The translations under genes were made by a program, and so were the position numbers. From Microbulbifer pacificus (GTDB lineage: Bacteria > Pseudomonadota > Gammaproteobacteria > Pseudomonadales > Cellvibrionaceae), in the NCBI RefSeq assembly GCF_002959965.1, contig NZ_PREV01000026.1:627501-691500 (forward strand): DNA of 64,000 nt. The letters are read 5' to 3'. The notes under the pieces were generated by a model, which was not told where the DNA came from, searched no databases, and saw nothing but the letters and a program-made list of their open reading frames with translations. Below are positions 46,580 through 56,600 of this stretch, in pieces. The first letter of the stretch is position 1; each line of letters begins with the position of its first letter.

Positions 46580-46618
46580 GAAGCAGCCCGGTCAATTGCA
46601 ACTTAGGATAGCGGCAAA

Positions 46619-46645
46619 TGCCCCGGCCGGAAACCGGCCGGGGCA
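46619..46645. terminator. Hairpin between aminotransferase and Lrp genes
   Basis: TGCCCCGGCCGG-AAA-CCGGCCGGGGCA is a perfect 12-bp stem. No T run follows on either strand, so it may attenuate transcription or protect the upstream mRNA rather than fully terminate. Confidence 0.55.
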
Positions 46646-46652
46646 AAGTCCT

Positions 46653-47846
46653 TCACACCGCTTTCCGGCAGCCGCTTGTCACAAACCGTTCAATCCGGTC
46701 CAGCGCGCGCGAAAGCTCCGCTTCATCCGCCGCCAGGGTCAGGCGCACGTGATTGACGGCGCTGGGGCCGAAGGGTTTTCCAGGCAGTACCGACACCCGC
46801 TCCGCATCCAGCAACGCTTCCGCAAATGCTTCGCCGCACTTTGCCACTGCAGACACATCCACCATCACAAACATACCCGCATCCGGGGAATAACAGCGAA
46901 GCCCCGGAATGCGACCGATACGATCGACAATCAGGTCGCGACGCTTTTCGTAAGCATCGCGCATCTGTTTGACGAAGTAGGTATCAAACTCCAGCGCAAA
47001 GGCCGCCGCTTCCTGAATGAATTGCGGCACCCCGAAAATGGTGGCGCCGGCATACTCGATGAGACGCTCCACCAGTTCGCCCTGGGCCACCGCCCAGCCA
47101 AGACGCCAGCCGCTCATGGCGTGGGATTTGGACAGGCCGTCGATCACGATGACGTTATCCAGATGCTCCGCCGCGGTGCGCAGCGAGGTGTGGCGGCGGG
47201 CGAACGTAATCATGGAGTACATTTCGTCGGAGATAAGCCAGATATCGCGGGCGCGGCAGTAGGCGGCAAGCTCGCGCAGCTGCTCCGGGGTAGCCATGGC
47301 ACCCGTGGGGTTGACCGGGGTGTTGATCATCACCGCACGGGTATCGTCGGTAATCGCCTGCTTGATGGATTCGATATCAAAGGCAAACCCCTGTTCCGCC
47401 GGGCACGCGACTTTCTTAACGTCCAGCTGCAACGCGTCGGTAATGGGCACGTAGCCGATGTACATGGGCTCGGGAATGACAATCTGTTCGCCGGGATTGA
47501 GCAGGCAGGAGAGCACTGCGTATATGGCATTGGTGCCGCCGGGGAAGACGACGACATCGTCGGGGCTACAGGGGTGCGGGCTGACCCGACTTTCGATATC
47601 GGCAATGGCGCGGCGCAGCATAAGCTCACCGGCAGCCGGTGAGTAATGGGTGCGGCCCACCCCTAAACGGGCGCGGGCAAAATCGAGAATGGGTTCGGGG
47701 GTGTCGAAGTTGGGATCACCGACACACAGGAAGATGACATCTTCGCCTTTGTTGGCCAGGGCGTGCGCCCGGTCGCTGACGGCCCATACATCGGCGTCTG
47801 CGGAGTGGAGGGCCTGACTCTGTTTGCTGAAGCGCGGGGTGTACAT
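46653..47846 (-). CDS. PLP-dependent aminotransferase, class I/II (AruH-like)
   Basis: The 397-residue enzyme has the fold-type I landmarks: FLCVGDPNFDTPEPI, TNAIYAVLSCLLNPGEQIVIPEPMY, NTPVNPTGAM, and the PLP lysine in DGLSKSHAMSGWRLGW. Segments such as GVPQFIQEAA and DAGMFVMVDV resemble the arginine:pyruvate transaminase AruH of Pseudomonas more than AspC. The substrate is not proven. The ATG at 47846 gives a standard N-terminus; an ATG at 47912 would add 22 residues. The adjacent Lrp-type gene supports amino-acid catabolism. Confidence 0.9.
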   Translation of the reverse strand: MYTPRFSKQSQALHSADADVWAVSDRAHALANKGEDVIFLCVGDPNFDTPEPILDFARARLGVGRTHYSPAAGELMLRRAIADIESRVSPHPCSPDDVVVFPGGTNAIYAVLSCLLNPGEQIVIPEPMYIGYVPITDALQLDVKKVACPAEQGFAFDIESIKQAITDDTRAVMINTPVNPTGAMATPEQLRELAAYCRARDIWLISDEMYSMITFARRHTSLRTAAEHLDNVIVIDGLSKSHAMSGWRLGWAVAQGELVERLIEYAGATIFGVPQFIQEAAAFALEFDTYFVKQMRDAYEKRRDLIVDRIGRIPGLRCYSPDAGMFVMVDVSAVAKCGEAFAEALLDAERVSVLPGKPFGPSAVNHVRLTLAADEAELSRALDRIERFVTSGCRKAV

Positions 47847-47994
47847 CGTCGGAGTCCATCGTTCTCGGTTGTTATCAATGAAGCTAAGGTAACAACCGAC
47901 GGGGTAATCCATGCCGCTTAGACACAGATATTTTCGCAGCAGACCGGTTTTTTCCCGCCGCTTCCCGCAGAAAATGCGGCATCTGAACCACCTG

Positions 47995-50184
47995 TTAAAA
48001 CCGATAGTTCAGACTCAACCCGCCCACGGTGTCCTCCGGCCTTACCAGCAGGTCCGCCGCGAGGCGCAGTTTTTCCGTAACACTCACCCCCACCATGGCG
48101 CCCACACCGTTCTGGAAATAGCCGGCATTTTCGCTGCGGTAGGACGGCAGGCGTGCCCAGTTGTTGAATATGGATTTAACGCCGACACCCAGGTCGGCGA
48201 AATCGTCACCGCTGTTGTGCTCCAGCCAGACTTCACCAAACCACTGGTACTCTGCGGTATCCGGGCAGTTGTAAAAGAAGCCGGCCCGGTAGCGAACGTA
48301 CTCGCGGTCCTGGCCGTGTACCCAGAGGCCGAGAGGATCCTGGCCGGCGCCAAATCGACCAGTGTAGGTATAGGCAGACCGGGTATTTTCGCTGAAACCG
48401 TTGACGTCGATTTGGCTCCAGTCGATGGACGCGAAGGGCCCCATCTTGCTGGCGAGGTTACGGCTGGCGTTGTAGCCCGCACGGACAAACGCATTGTAGC
48501 CCTCGCCATCGGTGTCACCGTCGAGACGGTGGCGGAAGGTCTCGCCGATGCGAACGGTACGCCGAATCTTGTCGTACTGGATGTCGGAGAATCCAATACC
48601 ACCGTCGGCAAACCAGAAACCATTATTCCAGCGGGCGAAAGCGCTGAGGTTGAAGTTGCGGGACTTGGCAAAGAAATCGACGGGTTCGTATTCACTGCCA
48701 CCATAGGACATGCCGAGCCCCCATTCGAGATGCTCAAAGCCTGCGAAGCTCATACCGAAAAATCCGTCCCATGCGGGAAATTCGTCGTTGAGCGCCGGTC
48801 CGGTGCCCAGCTCCGCATGCCCGACACTGGCGCCGAAGAAAACGGTTGTGTACGGATCCCGGTAGCGCTGGGAGATCAAATGATGGTCGATGTTGATCTG
48901 GTGCTGGCGGGTGTTCTGATAGCCGAGGTCTGGCAACACACCGAATTCCACCGCGGCAGTGAGTGTTTCGTAGTAGTAGTCCGCCAGCATCCGCTGCGCG
49001 GCCAGGGTGGGATGGATACTGTCGTAGAACACCAGCATGTCCGCATTGGGGTCGGTGCCCGCAGCGCCATAGGTGGGATTCGGGTTGGCGCAGTTGATGT
49101 AACAGGTGGCACTCTGGTTGATCGCCGCCAGCCCAAAGGCCGCCGGATTGTCCGCGAGCAATTCCAGCATGCCCTCCATGTCCAGCAGCAGGATATTGCC
49201 GATGCTGTTCACCTGCCGACGCAAGGTGTTGTTAAACAGATCGGTGCCGTAATTGGCGTAGTCGATAGCGGCCTGCCCCTGAGCGTACACCGCGGGCGTG
49301 CGGCCGATACGTGGAGCGTTGGTCATCACGACATATTTCGCCCCCGCCGCCTTCAGTTCACGACCCGCGGTAGAGAGAAAGGTGGCCGCGCGCCCCACGG
49401 TAGCGGGAGAGAGTGTGCCGCCGCGTACGCCGTCGAGAATATTGTTGCCGCCGCCGTTGAGGAAATAGAGATCATCCCGCGATGGAGTGTTGGCCTGCAG
49501 GTATCCCTGCCCGGTGGCAAAGGGTACGCCGGTAAGCGTGATCTTGTTGTTCGGATCATCCACCAGAGCCTGCAGCGCGGCCGGATCATTGAATGCAGCC
49601 GTCGCCGCCGCGACCTCAGGAGCACTCAGATAGGGGCTCTCCCCCGCCGCCGGATCACATACACCATCCGCACCACAGCGGCTGGAATCCGGCAGGATAG
49701 TAGTAAGCGTGTTGTGATCCGCCACGGTGGTATTCGGGAATAACTGCCGGAAGCGCTGAGGGCCGACGAGATCGAGCAATACATCCGCCGTGCGATTGCC
49801 GCCCACCGCCCAGTTGGGACCGTTGGTAAACACCGAACCGGAAATCTGCTGCAACTGCTGCTCCGCTCCGCCCGCGGCAGGCGCACAGGGAATGGCGCCG
49901 CCGAAGGCCGGACCCAGTCCGTAGCAGGAATTCTGTTTGGGCACGCCTAACATGTCAGCGAGAAACGATACCGCCGGTTGACGCGGGTAGATCCCCTCGG
50001 GGTCGCTGGAGGTAAACACGCCAGCATTGCCATTGTCGGAAAGGCTGTCGCCAAACACGATCAACGAGCGGTATATCGGCTCGTCCGCCCGTACCACCAT
50101 GCTATTCAGCGCAATGGACATCGCGAGCGGACAGAGAAAAAACAGGGATGGAATTCTGGCGGATGGTTGTCCATTCGGGAACAC
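47995..50184 (-). CDS. GDSL/SGNH esterase autotransporter
   Basis: This 729-residue outer-membrane protein has a signal sequence (cleavage near VVRADE, residue 34), an SGNH hydrolase passenger and a C-terminal beta-barrel (about 450-729) ending in YRF. The catalytic Ser is in FGDSLSDNG, Gly/Asn blocks are in NWAVGG and NGGGNN, and the Asp/His pair is in YDSIHPT. This is the layout of EstA-type lipases that stay anchored on the cell surface. The GTG start has AAGGAGG 5 bases upstream. The passenger contains several Cys, unusual for autotransporters. Confidence 0.92.
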   Translation of the reverse strand: MFPNGQPSARIPSLFFLCPLAMSIALNSMVVRADEPIYRSLIVFGDSLSDNGNAGVFTSSDPEGIYPRQPAVSFLADMLGVPKQNSCYGLGPAFGGAIPCAPAAGGAEQQLQQISGSVFTNGPNWAVGGNRTADVLLDLVGPQRFRQLFPNTTVADHNTLTTILPDSSRCGADGVCDPAAGESPYLSAPEVAAATAAFNDPAALQALVDDPNNKITLTGVPFATGQGYLQANTPSRDDLYFLNGGGNNILDGVRGGTLSPATVGRAATFLSTAGRELKAAGAKYVVMTNAPRIGRTPAVYAQGQAAIDYANYGTDLFNNTLRRQVNSIGNILLLDMEGMLELLADNPAAFGLAAINQSATCYINCANPNPTYGAAGTDPNADMLVFYDSIHPTLAAQRMLADYYYETLTAAVEFGVLPDLGYQNTRQHQINIDHHLISQRYRDPYTTVFFGASVGHAELGTGPALNDEFPAWDGFFGMSFAGFEHLEWGLGMSYGGSEYEPVDFFAKSRNFNLSAFARWNNGFWFADGGIGFSDIQYDKIRRTVRIGETFRHRLDGDTDGEGYNAFVRAGYNASRNLASKMGPFASIDWSQIDVNGFSENTRSAYTYTGRFGAGQDPLGLWVHGQDREYVRYRAGFFYNCPDTAEYQWFGEVWLEHNSGDDFADLGVGVKSIFNNWARLPSYRSENAGYFQNGVGAMVGVSVTEKLRLAADLLVRPEDTVGGLSLNYRF

Positions 50185-50268
50185 TGCAGCCTCCTTGCCA
50201 CGGCGAAAATTCGTGGCAAGTATAGGTCAGCTTCGCTTGCGGAATTGATGAGTCGGGGCTGGTATTTG

Positions 50269-50802
50269 TTAGAGCCGGTTGGGGCTTTCCGCCGCGTCCA
50301 TCTGCTCGAGGGCCGGCACCAGTACCCCGCTGACCAGCGCAGCCAGTGCACACCACACCAGAGCAATGGCCAGCAGGCATTCCCACACCGGGCGCCCCCA
50401 GTCGGCGGGGCCGAACTGTACACTGTTGAAATAAAAAGCGGGCGCGAACAGCAGCCCGGCCAGCGCCGCCCAGCGCGGTTTGTTGACCAGCCATGACAGG
50501 GAGTAGCGTATGGTTGTGGCAAGCATCGCCCAGATGCAGATGGACCAGGCCGGAGGCAGGTTGGAATGATAGTCCTGGACGCCGCTGGCCATAAAGGCCC
50601 ATTCGACGCCAAAGCCACAGAAGATAAAACCCAGTACGAGAAAAATATCCCGCACGTCCCGCCACAAGATGAAATGCACCATCAGCACCACAAAAAGTGC
50701 AATCAGGGCCAGCGCGTTGCCATACAGCACAGCGGTCCACCATCCGGCAACAAAGAGGGTGAAATTGACCAGCTTTTTATAATTCATTGGCGACTCATTC
50801 AT
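50269..50802 (-). CDS. DUF2878 family membrane protein
   Basis: This 177-residue protein has about five membrane helices (from LVNFTLFVAGWWTAVLYGN to LLAIALVWCALAALVSGV). The WEC and NLPPAW segments and overall size fit DUF2878. In related bacteria this family clusters with photolyase, DUF523/DUF1722 and lipid-modifying genes. Here the photolyase gene lies upstream on the same strand. Function is unknown. Confidence 0.75.
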   Translation of the reverse strand: MNESPMNYKKLVNFTLFVAGWWTAVLYGNALALIALFVVLMVHFILWRDVRDIFLVLGFIFCGFGVEWAFMASGVQDYHSNLPPAWSICIWAMLATTIRYSLSWLVNKPRWAALAGLLFAPAFYFNSVQFGPADWGRPVWECLLAIALVWCALAALVSGVLVPALEQMDAAESPNRL

Positions 50803-50890
50803 CAGAACGACTTCTGTACCGCGAGCGCATTGCCCCGAAACAACTGGCAGGACCCCACCGTCAACAGGCCCTGCTGAATTAATCAGAGGA

Positions 50891-52378
50891 TTACCCGGAC
50901 TTCAAGTTAGCAAATACCTCAATTGCATGTTTGCGCGATTGGGTCACATCGCATATGGGAGCTGGATAATCTTCGCTGCGCAGCAGTCCCACAGGGGGGC
51001 AGTGGATATCCCTGGCGGAGCACCCTTCCAATTCAGGAACGAACGCGCGGATGAACTCGCCCTCGGGGTCAAATTTTTTCGACTGGCTGTAGGGATTAAA
51101 TACACGAAAGTAAGGCGCGGCATCGGTGCCCGTGGAGGCAGCCCACTGCCATCCCCCGTTGTTGGCGGCGAAGTCGGCGTCTACCAGCTGCTGCATAAAG
51201 TAGCGCTCGCCCTTGCGCCAGTCCGTCAGCAGGTTTTTGGTAAGGAAAGACGCCACCACCATACGCAGGCGGTTGTGCATCCATCCGGTCTGGTTCAACT
51301 GGCGCATGGCCGCATCGACAATGGGGACACCGGTCTGTCCCTGGCACCAGCGCTCGAAATCCGCACTGCGGCGCGACCATGGCACCTGTTCAGTCTCGGG
51401 CTTGAACGGCAGGTTGCGGCACACCCGCGGATAATGCACCACCAGGTGCTGATAGAACTCCCGCCACAGTAGTTCACAGAGCCAACTGCCGGCACCCGCG
51501 CTGCGCCCCACCCAATGACCGCCATTTTCCCCCAGGGCCATCTGCACACAACGGCGCACAGAGAGCGCGCCGCAATTGAGGTAGGGAGACAACCGGGAGG
51601 TCGCCGCCATCGCGGGATAATCCCGCTGATTGTGGTAATCGGAAATACGCCCGGAAAATGCCTTCAGCAGCTTGTTCGCCGCACTCTCGCCCACGGTCCA
51701 ACCCAGCACCTTGCGATCGCCGCCGGGCACTACGTTGTAATCACCGACGCTGTCGGGAATGGAACGTATCAGGTTGTGCTCGCCCGCAAGGGTGATCCAC
51801 TCTGGCCACACGGCGCGATGCTCCGCCCCGGGAGAACGGGGTGCCGGCAGCGGCTCGAAACCACCACCATTGTCGAAACGAGCGATGAACGCACGCTTGA
51901 ATGGCGTATACACCTTGAACCCTTCTCCGCTCCCGGTAGTGAGACTTCCCGGCGAGGTCAGTGTACGGTCGGTACTGTATTCCACCGGCACACACTCTGA
52001 TTTCAGCGTTTCACGCACGGCGGCATCCCGGCGCTGTTCATTGAGCGGGTACTCCGCATTGGCAAACAGCGCGTCTATATCGAGCTTGCGACAGATCTGT
52101 GCGAGAGCTCTCGGCACCCGCGCAAACGTGTCGAGTTGCAGGAAATACAAAGGGATATGCTTTTTCCACAGAGATGCCTGTAGTGCTTTCAGCGTGCGCA
52201 GACGCATAGCCACCACATTGTCGCCGTCACCGTGGCTGCGCCAGGTTTCGGGGCAGGCAATAAAAACCACCGCCAGGGCATCGCAGTTTGTTGCGGCACG
52301 GTAGAGCGCCGTGTTGTCATCCATGCGCAGGTCGTTGCGCAGCCAGACCAGACCGCGCGGATAGAGTTTCTTGGGCAT
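50891..52378 (-). CDS. phrB: Deoxyribodipyrimidine photolyase (class I)
   Basis: This 495-residue flavoprotein repairs cyclobutane pyrimidine dimers with light. The N-terminal antenna domain starts GLVWLRNDLRMDDNTALY. The FAD domain has SRLSPYLNCGALSVR, WLCELLWREFYQHL, GVPIVDAAMRQLNQTGWMHNR and NNGGWQWAASTGTDAAPYFR, including the Trp and Asn positions of the electron-transfer and FAD sites. It starts 25 bases after the DUF523/DUF1722 gene, so the two are likely one operon. Confidence 0.95.
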   Translation of the reverse strand: MPKKLYPRGLVWLRNDLRMDDNTALYRAATNCDALAVVFIACPETWRSHGDGDNVVAMRLRTLKALQASLWKKHIPLYFLQLDTFARVPRALAQICRKLDIDALFANAEYPLNEQRRDAAVRETLKSECVPVEYSTDRTLTSPGSLTTGSGEGFKVYTPFKRAFIARFDNGGGFEPLPAPRSPGAEHRAVWPEWITLAGEHNLIRSIPDSVGDYNVVPGGDRKVLGWTVGESAANKLLKAFSGRISDYHNQRDYPAMAATSRLSPYLNCGALSVRRCVQMALGENGGHWVGRSAGAGSWLCELLWREFYQHLVVHYPRVCRNLPFKPETEQVPWSRRSADFERWCQGQTGVPIVDAAMRQLNQTGWMHNRLRMVVASFLTKNLLTDWRKGERYFMQQLVDADFAANNGGWQWAASTGTDAAPYFRVFNPYSQSKKFDPEGEFIRAFVPELEGCSARDIHCPPVGLLRSEDYPAPICDVTQSRKHAIEVFANLKSG

Positions 52379-52403
52379 TCTTTATGTCAGTGCATTGTTT
52401 GTG

Positions 52404-53423
52404 TCAGCGGAATTCACACAACCCCAACTCCGCAGGCTCCGCGGCGAGCAGAACCTGATTGTGAATGAAGCTGTTGGGGCTGCGAGGGAGAAAGTGGCGC
52501 AACAGGGTCAGCACCGCGGAAAGTGGTTTGCGCCCCTGGCGATAGTCTTCAATCAGTCGCTGCAGTTCGGCCTTTTCCTGCTTGTTGAGAAATTCCCTTA
52601 GATGCCCCTGGCTGTGCATCAGGGCATTGGTGCGATCCTTGCGGCTCGCCGGGCGCGACAATATCTGCATGATGCGGCCGCGCACCGCAAATGCCAGTTC
52701 GTCTTCCGACATGGATTTGCTGTCCGCCAGCAGCCGCCCCAGGTCGCGGGTGGCATCCTGATTGTGGGCCAGCAACAGATACTTGTAAGCGGTATAGAAA
52801 TCGATAAGGCGGGCAATGCGCGACGGTACTTTTTCCCCTTCCTTCCAGAGCGTCGTATCCTCCCCTTCCACGTAGCGAAACCAGGCGTCGTAGGCGAACA
52901 CCCGGGTGAGAAAGTTCTCCCGAAGTTCGCTGTTGTTGAGCCGCCCCACCTCCTCCATCGGCAGATGGGGAAAATGCTGCTGCAGGCGCCGGGCAAACAG
53001 CCCAACTCCCTCACTGTCGATACCGTGACCGTTGTCCAGGTAGCGCCGCACGCCATGCAGGCCGCAGCTGGGGGAGTTCTGCATGAAGATGTAACCGCGC
53101 ACCCGTTCCAGCTGCGGCACCACTGAATCCGCGTACTGCCGCAGTGGCCCGGTCACATCCACACCGGGGTCATCCACACCCACCACGCGCACTGCATCCA
53201 CCGGGGCATTGCCCTTCTCCACCAGCAGATGGATCGGTTTGCGCGGCACCCCCATGCCGATGGCCACTTCCGGGCACAGAGGCACGTACTCGAAGCACTG
53301 CCCGAGAAGCTCGGTGCATACCTTGCTGTGCTTGTGGCCACCGTTGTAGCGCACGGGGTCCCCCATCGCACACTGGCTGATGCCAACCGGGATTTTTGAC
53401 TGGCGAGGCTGTATCCGCATCAT
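52404..53423 (-). CDS. DUF523 and DUF1722 (YbgA-like) protein
   Basis: The 339 residues fuse an N-terminal DUF523 domain (IPVGISQCAMGDPVRYNGGHK, with conserved Cys and GFxxxSPSCG-like FMQNSPSCG) to a C-terminal DUF1722/YbgA domain (about 200-320, with YLLLAHNQDATRDLGRLLAD). The DUF523 domain is related to 2-thiouracil desulfurase. The fusion is common beside photolyase genes and has been proposed to act on damaged or modified pyrimidines; this is inference. It is first in the operon with phrB. Confidence 0.9.
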   Translation of the reverse strand: MMRIQPRQSKIPVGISQCAMGDPVRYNGGHKHSKVCTELLGQCFEYVPLCPEVAIGMGVPRKPIHLLVEKGNAPVDAVRVVGVDDPGVDVTGPLRQYADSVVPQLERVRGYIFMQNSPSCGLHGVRRYLDNGHGIDSEGVGLFARRLQQHFPHLPMEEVGRLNNSELRENFLTRVFAYDAWFRYVEGEDTTLWKEGEKVPSRIARLIDFYTAYKYLLLAHNQDATRDLGRLLADSKSMSEDELAFAVRGRIMQILSRPASRKDRTNALMHSQGHLREFLNKQEKAELQRLIEDYRQGRKPLSAVLTLLRHFLPRSPNSFIHNQVLLAAEPAELGLCEFR

Positions 53424-53653
53424 CTACCACTCCGGAAGTATCCTTTGCTCAAAGTGTACTCTGAACAGACAGTCTCTACGCGTTTACACATCCGCGAACG
53501 AATCAGGTATCAGTGGATATGTAGCGGCGATCCACGCAATTTCCTCGCAATGGGGCGGCCGGATTCCGGTAAATGTTGCGCGCCCCGCCATCACCGCTAA
53601 AATGCCTTTCCTTCTGTATACACCAAGACTCCTATCAGCTCCCGGGGCCCCGA

Positions 53654-56600
53654 ATGATTCCAGCACTGCGCGAAATCAGCGATGTACAGGCGCTCTACCT
53701 GCAGTTCCTCAAAGTACTCAAGCAGGCGGGGTTCCGCGGCGATTCGAGCCCCAGCTACGCCAGCCGCACGGTACTGGCCACCGACAACTCCATCTATCAG
53801 GTACTGCCCCAGGCGGTGGTCTACCCGCGGGACGTGCACGACCTGCAACTGCTCATGGAACTGGCGGACCGCGAAGAGTTCCACAAGGTGGTGCTGTCAC
53901 CCCGCGGCGGCGGCACCGGCACCAACGGCCAGTCGCTGACCGACGGACTGGTGGTGGATCTGTCCCGGCACATGAACCGCATTCTTGAGATCAACCCCGA
54001 GGAGCGCTGGGTACGGGTGCAGACCGGGGTGGTGAAGGACCAGCTGAACGCGGCACTGAAGCCCCACGGGCTGTTCTTCGCCCCGGAACTCTCCACCAGC
54101 AACCGCGCCACCATCGGCGGTATGATCAACACCGACGCCTCCGGCCAGGGCTCCTGCGTTTACGGCAAAACCCGCGACCATGTGCTGGAGCTGAGCAGCG
54201 TGCTGATGGGCGGTGCCCTGTGGCACTCCCGGGTGATCGACGATGCCGAACTCGCGGCAATCCGCGAACAGGACAGCCGCGCCGGCAAGATTCACCGTAT
54301 CGTTGACGATATCGAGCGCGACAAACGCGATCTGATCGCGGCCAAGTTCCCCAGGCTGAACCGCTGCCTCACCGGCTACGACCTGGCTCACATCCGGGAC
54401 AGCGAAAAAGGCCGGGACGGCCGCTTCAACCTGAACAATATCCTGTGCGGCTCCGAGGGCACCCTCGGCTTTATCGCCGAAGCCAAGCTCAATCTGCTGA
54501 AGATCCCCACCTGCGCGGCGCTGGTAAATCTCAATTACGACCACTTCCAGGACGCCCTGAAAGATGCGGCCGATTTGATGAAAGCCGGCCCCACCTCCAT
54601 CGAGACCGTGGACAGCAAGGTGCTGCAGCTGGCGATGGGCGACATCGTGTGGGACAGCGTGAGCGAATACTTCCCCCAGAACGAACGCCCGGTTAACGGT
54701 ATCAATCTGGTGGAGTACACCGCGGAATCCGAGGAAGAACTGGACGCGGCGCTGGCGAAATTCACCGCCCATATCGACAGCCTGATCGGCGAACCCGGCA
54801 AGAGCTTCGGCTATACCATCGCCCGCGGCCATACCCAGGTGAACAAGATCTGGGGCATGCGCAAGCGCGCGGTGGGCCTGCTCGGCAACGCCAAGGGCGA
54901 GCAGCGTCCGATTCCATTCGTGGAAGACTGTGCAGTGCCGCCGGAAAATCTGGCCGATTTCATTGCCGAATTCCGCGCGGCACTGGATGAAGCCGGTTTC
55001 GCCTACGGCATGTTCGGGCATGTGGACGCGGGCGTGCTGCACGTGCGCCCGGCCATCGACATGAAGGATCCGGAGCAGGCGAAGCAGGTACGGGTCATCA
55101 CCGAAAAGGTGGTGGCGCTGGCACAGAAGTACAACGGCCTGCTGTGGGGTGAACACGGCAAAGGCGTGCGCTCGGAGTTCGCACCGGCGTTCTTCGGCGA
55201 ACTGTACCCGGAGCTGCAGAAGATCAAGGCCGCGTTCGACCCGCGCAACCAGCTGAATCCGGGCAAGATCGCCACTCCCAGCGCCGCCTCCGGCCTGCTC
55301 AAGATCGACCAGGTGCCGACCCGTGGCGAGCACGACCGTCAGATTCCAGTACAGGTTTGGGAGGGTTATTCCGAAGGCGTCTACTGCAACGGCAACGGCG
55401 CCTGCTTCAACTGGAACCCGGACGATGCCATGTGCCCTTCCTACAAGGGCACCCGCAATCGCATCCACTCGCCGAAAGGCCGCGCCTCGCTGATCCGTGA
55501 GTGGCTGCGCCTGCTGGCAGATCGCTCCGTGGACCCCGAGGCCGTCGCGCGCAAGAGCCGCGAGCAGTCCTTTATCATCGGCCTGCCCGGGCGTATCAAG
55601 AACAGCCTGGCCAAGGCCCGCGGCGAATACGACTTCAGCCACGAGGTGAACGAATCCATGCAGGCGTGCCTGGCATGCAAGTCCTGCGCCGGCCAGTGCC
55701 CGATCAAGGTGGATGTGCCCACCTTCCGCGCCAAATTCCTCGAGCTCTACTACAGCCGCTACCTGCGCCCGCTGAAGGATTACTTCGTCGGCGGCCTGGA
55801 ATTCCTGATGCCGTATCTGGCGCGGGTACCACAAATCTACAACTGGCCGCTGAAACTGAAGCCGGTGCGCTGGGTTCTGGAGCGCGGCCTCGGCCTCGCG
55901 GACTCCCCCAGCCTCTCCGCCACCAGCCTCGACAAGGCGATGCGCGAGCTGGGCGTACCCTACGCCAGCCGCGAGAGCCTGCGCGCCATGGGCCCGACCC
56001 AGCGCGCCAAGGCGGTGGTGATCGTGCAGGACGCCTTCACCAGTTATTTCGACGCCGAGGTGGTCGCAGACACCCTGCGCCTGCTCAAACTGCTGGACTT
56101 CAACCCGCTGGTGGCGCCGTTTCGCGCCAACGGCAAACCCCTGCATGTACACGGTTTCCTGCGCCAGTTCGCGCAGACCGCCGCCGGCAACAGCGCCATG
56201 CTCAACAGCCTGGCCGAGAGCGGCGTGCCGCTGGTGGGCATAGACCCGTCCATGACCCTCACCTACCGCGGTGAATACCAGAAGCTGCTGGGGGACAAGG
56301 CGCCCAGGGTACTACTGCTGCAGGAGTGGCTCGCCGGGCACACCGAGCACCTGGCGACCAACCGCAACCGCCTGCAGCCCGGCAGTTTTACCCTGCTGCC
56401 CCACTGCACCGAGCAGTCCAACGCCGCCGGTGCCGGCAAGCAGTGGCAACAGGTGTTCAGTGCACTCGGCATGGAACTCAGTACCCAGGCTGCGGGCTGC
56501 TGTGGCATGGCAGGCACCTACGGCCACGAAGTGGCGAACAAGGAGACATCGCGGGTGATCTTCCAGCAGTCGTGGGCCCCCAAACTGAATGGTGACACCA

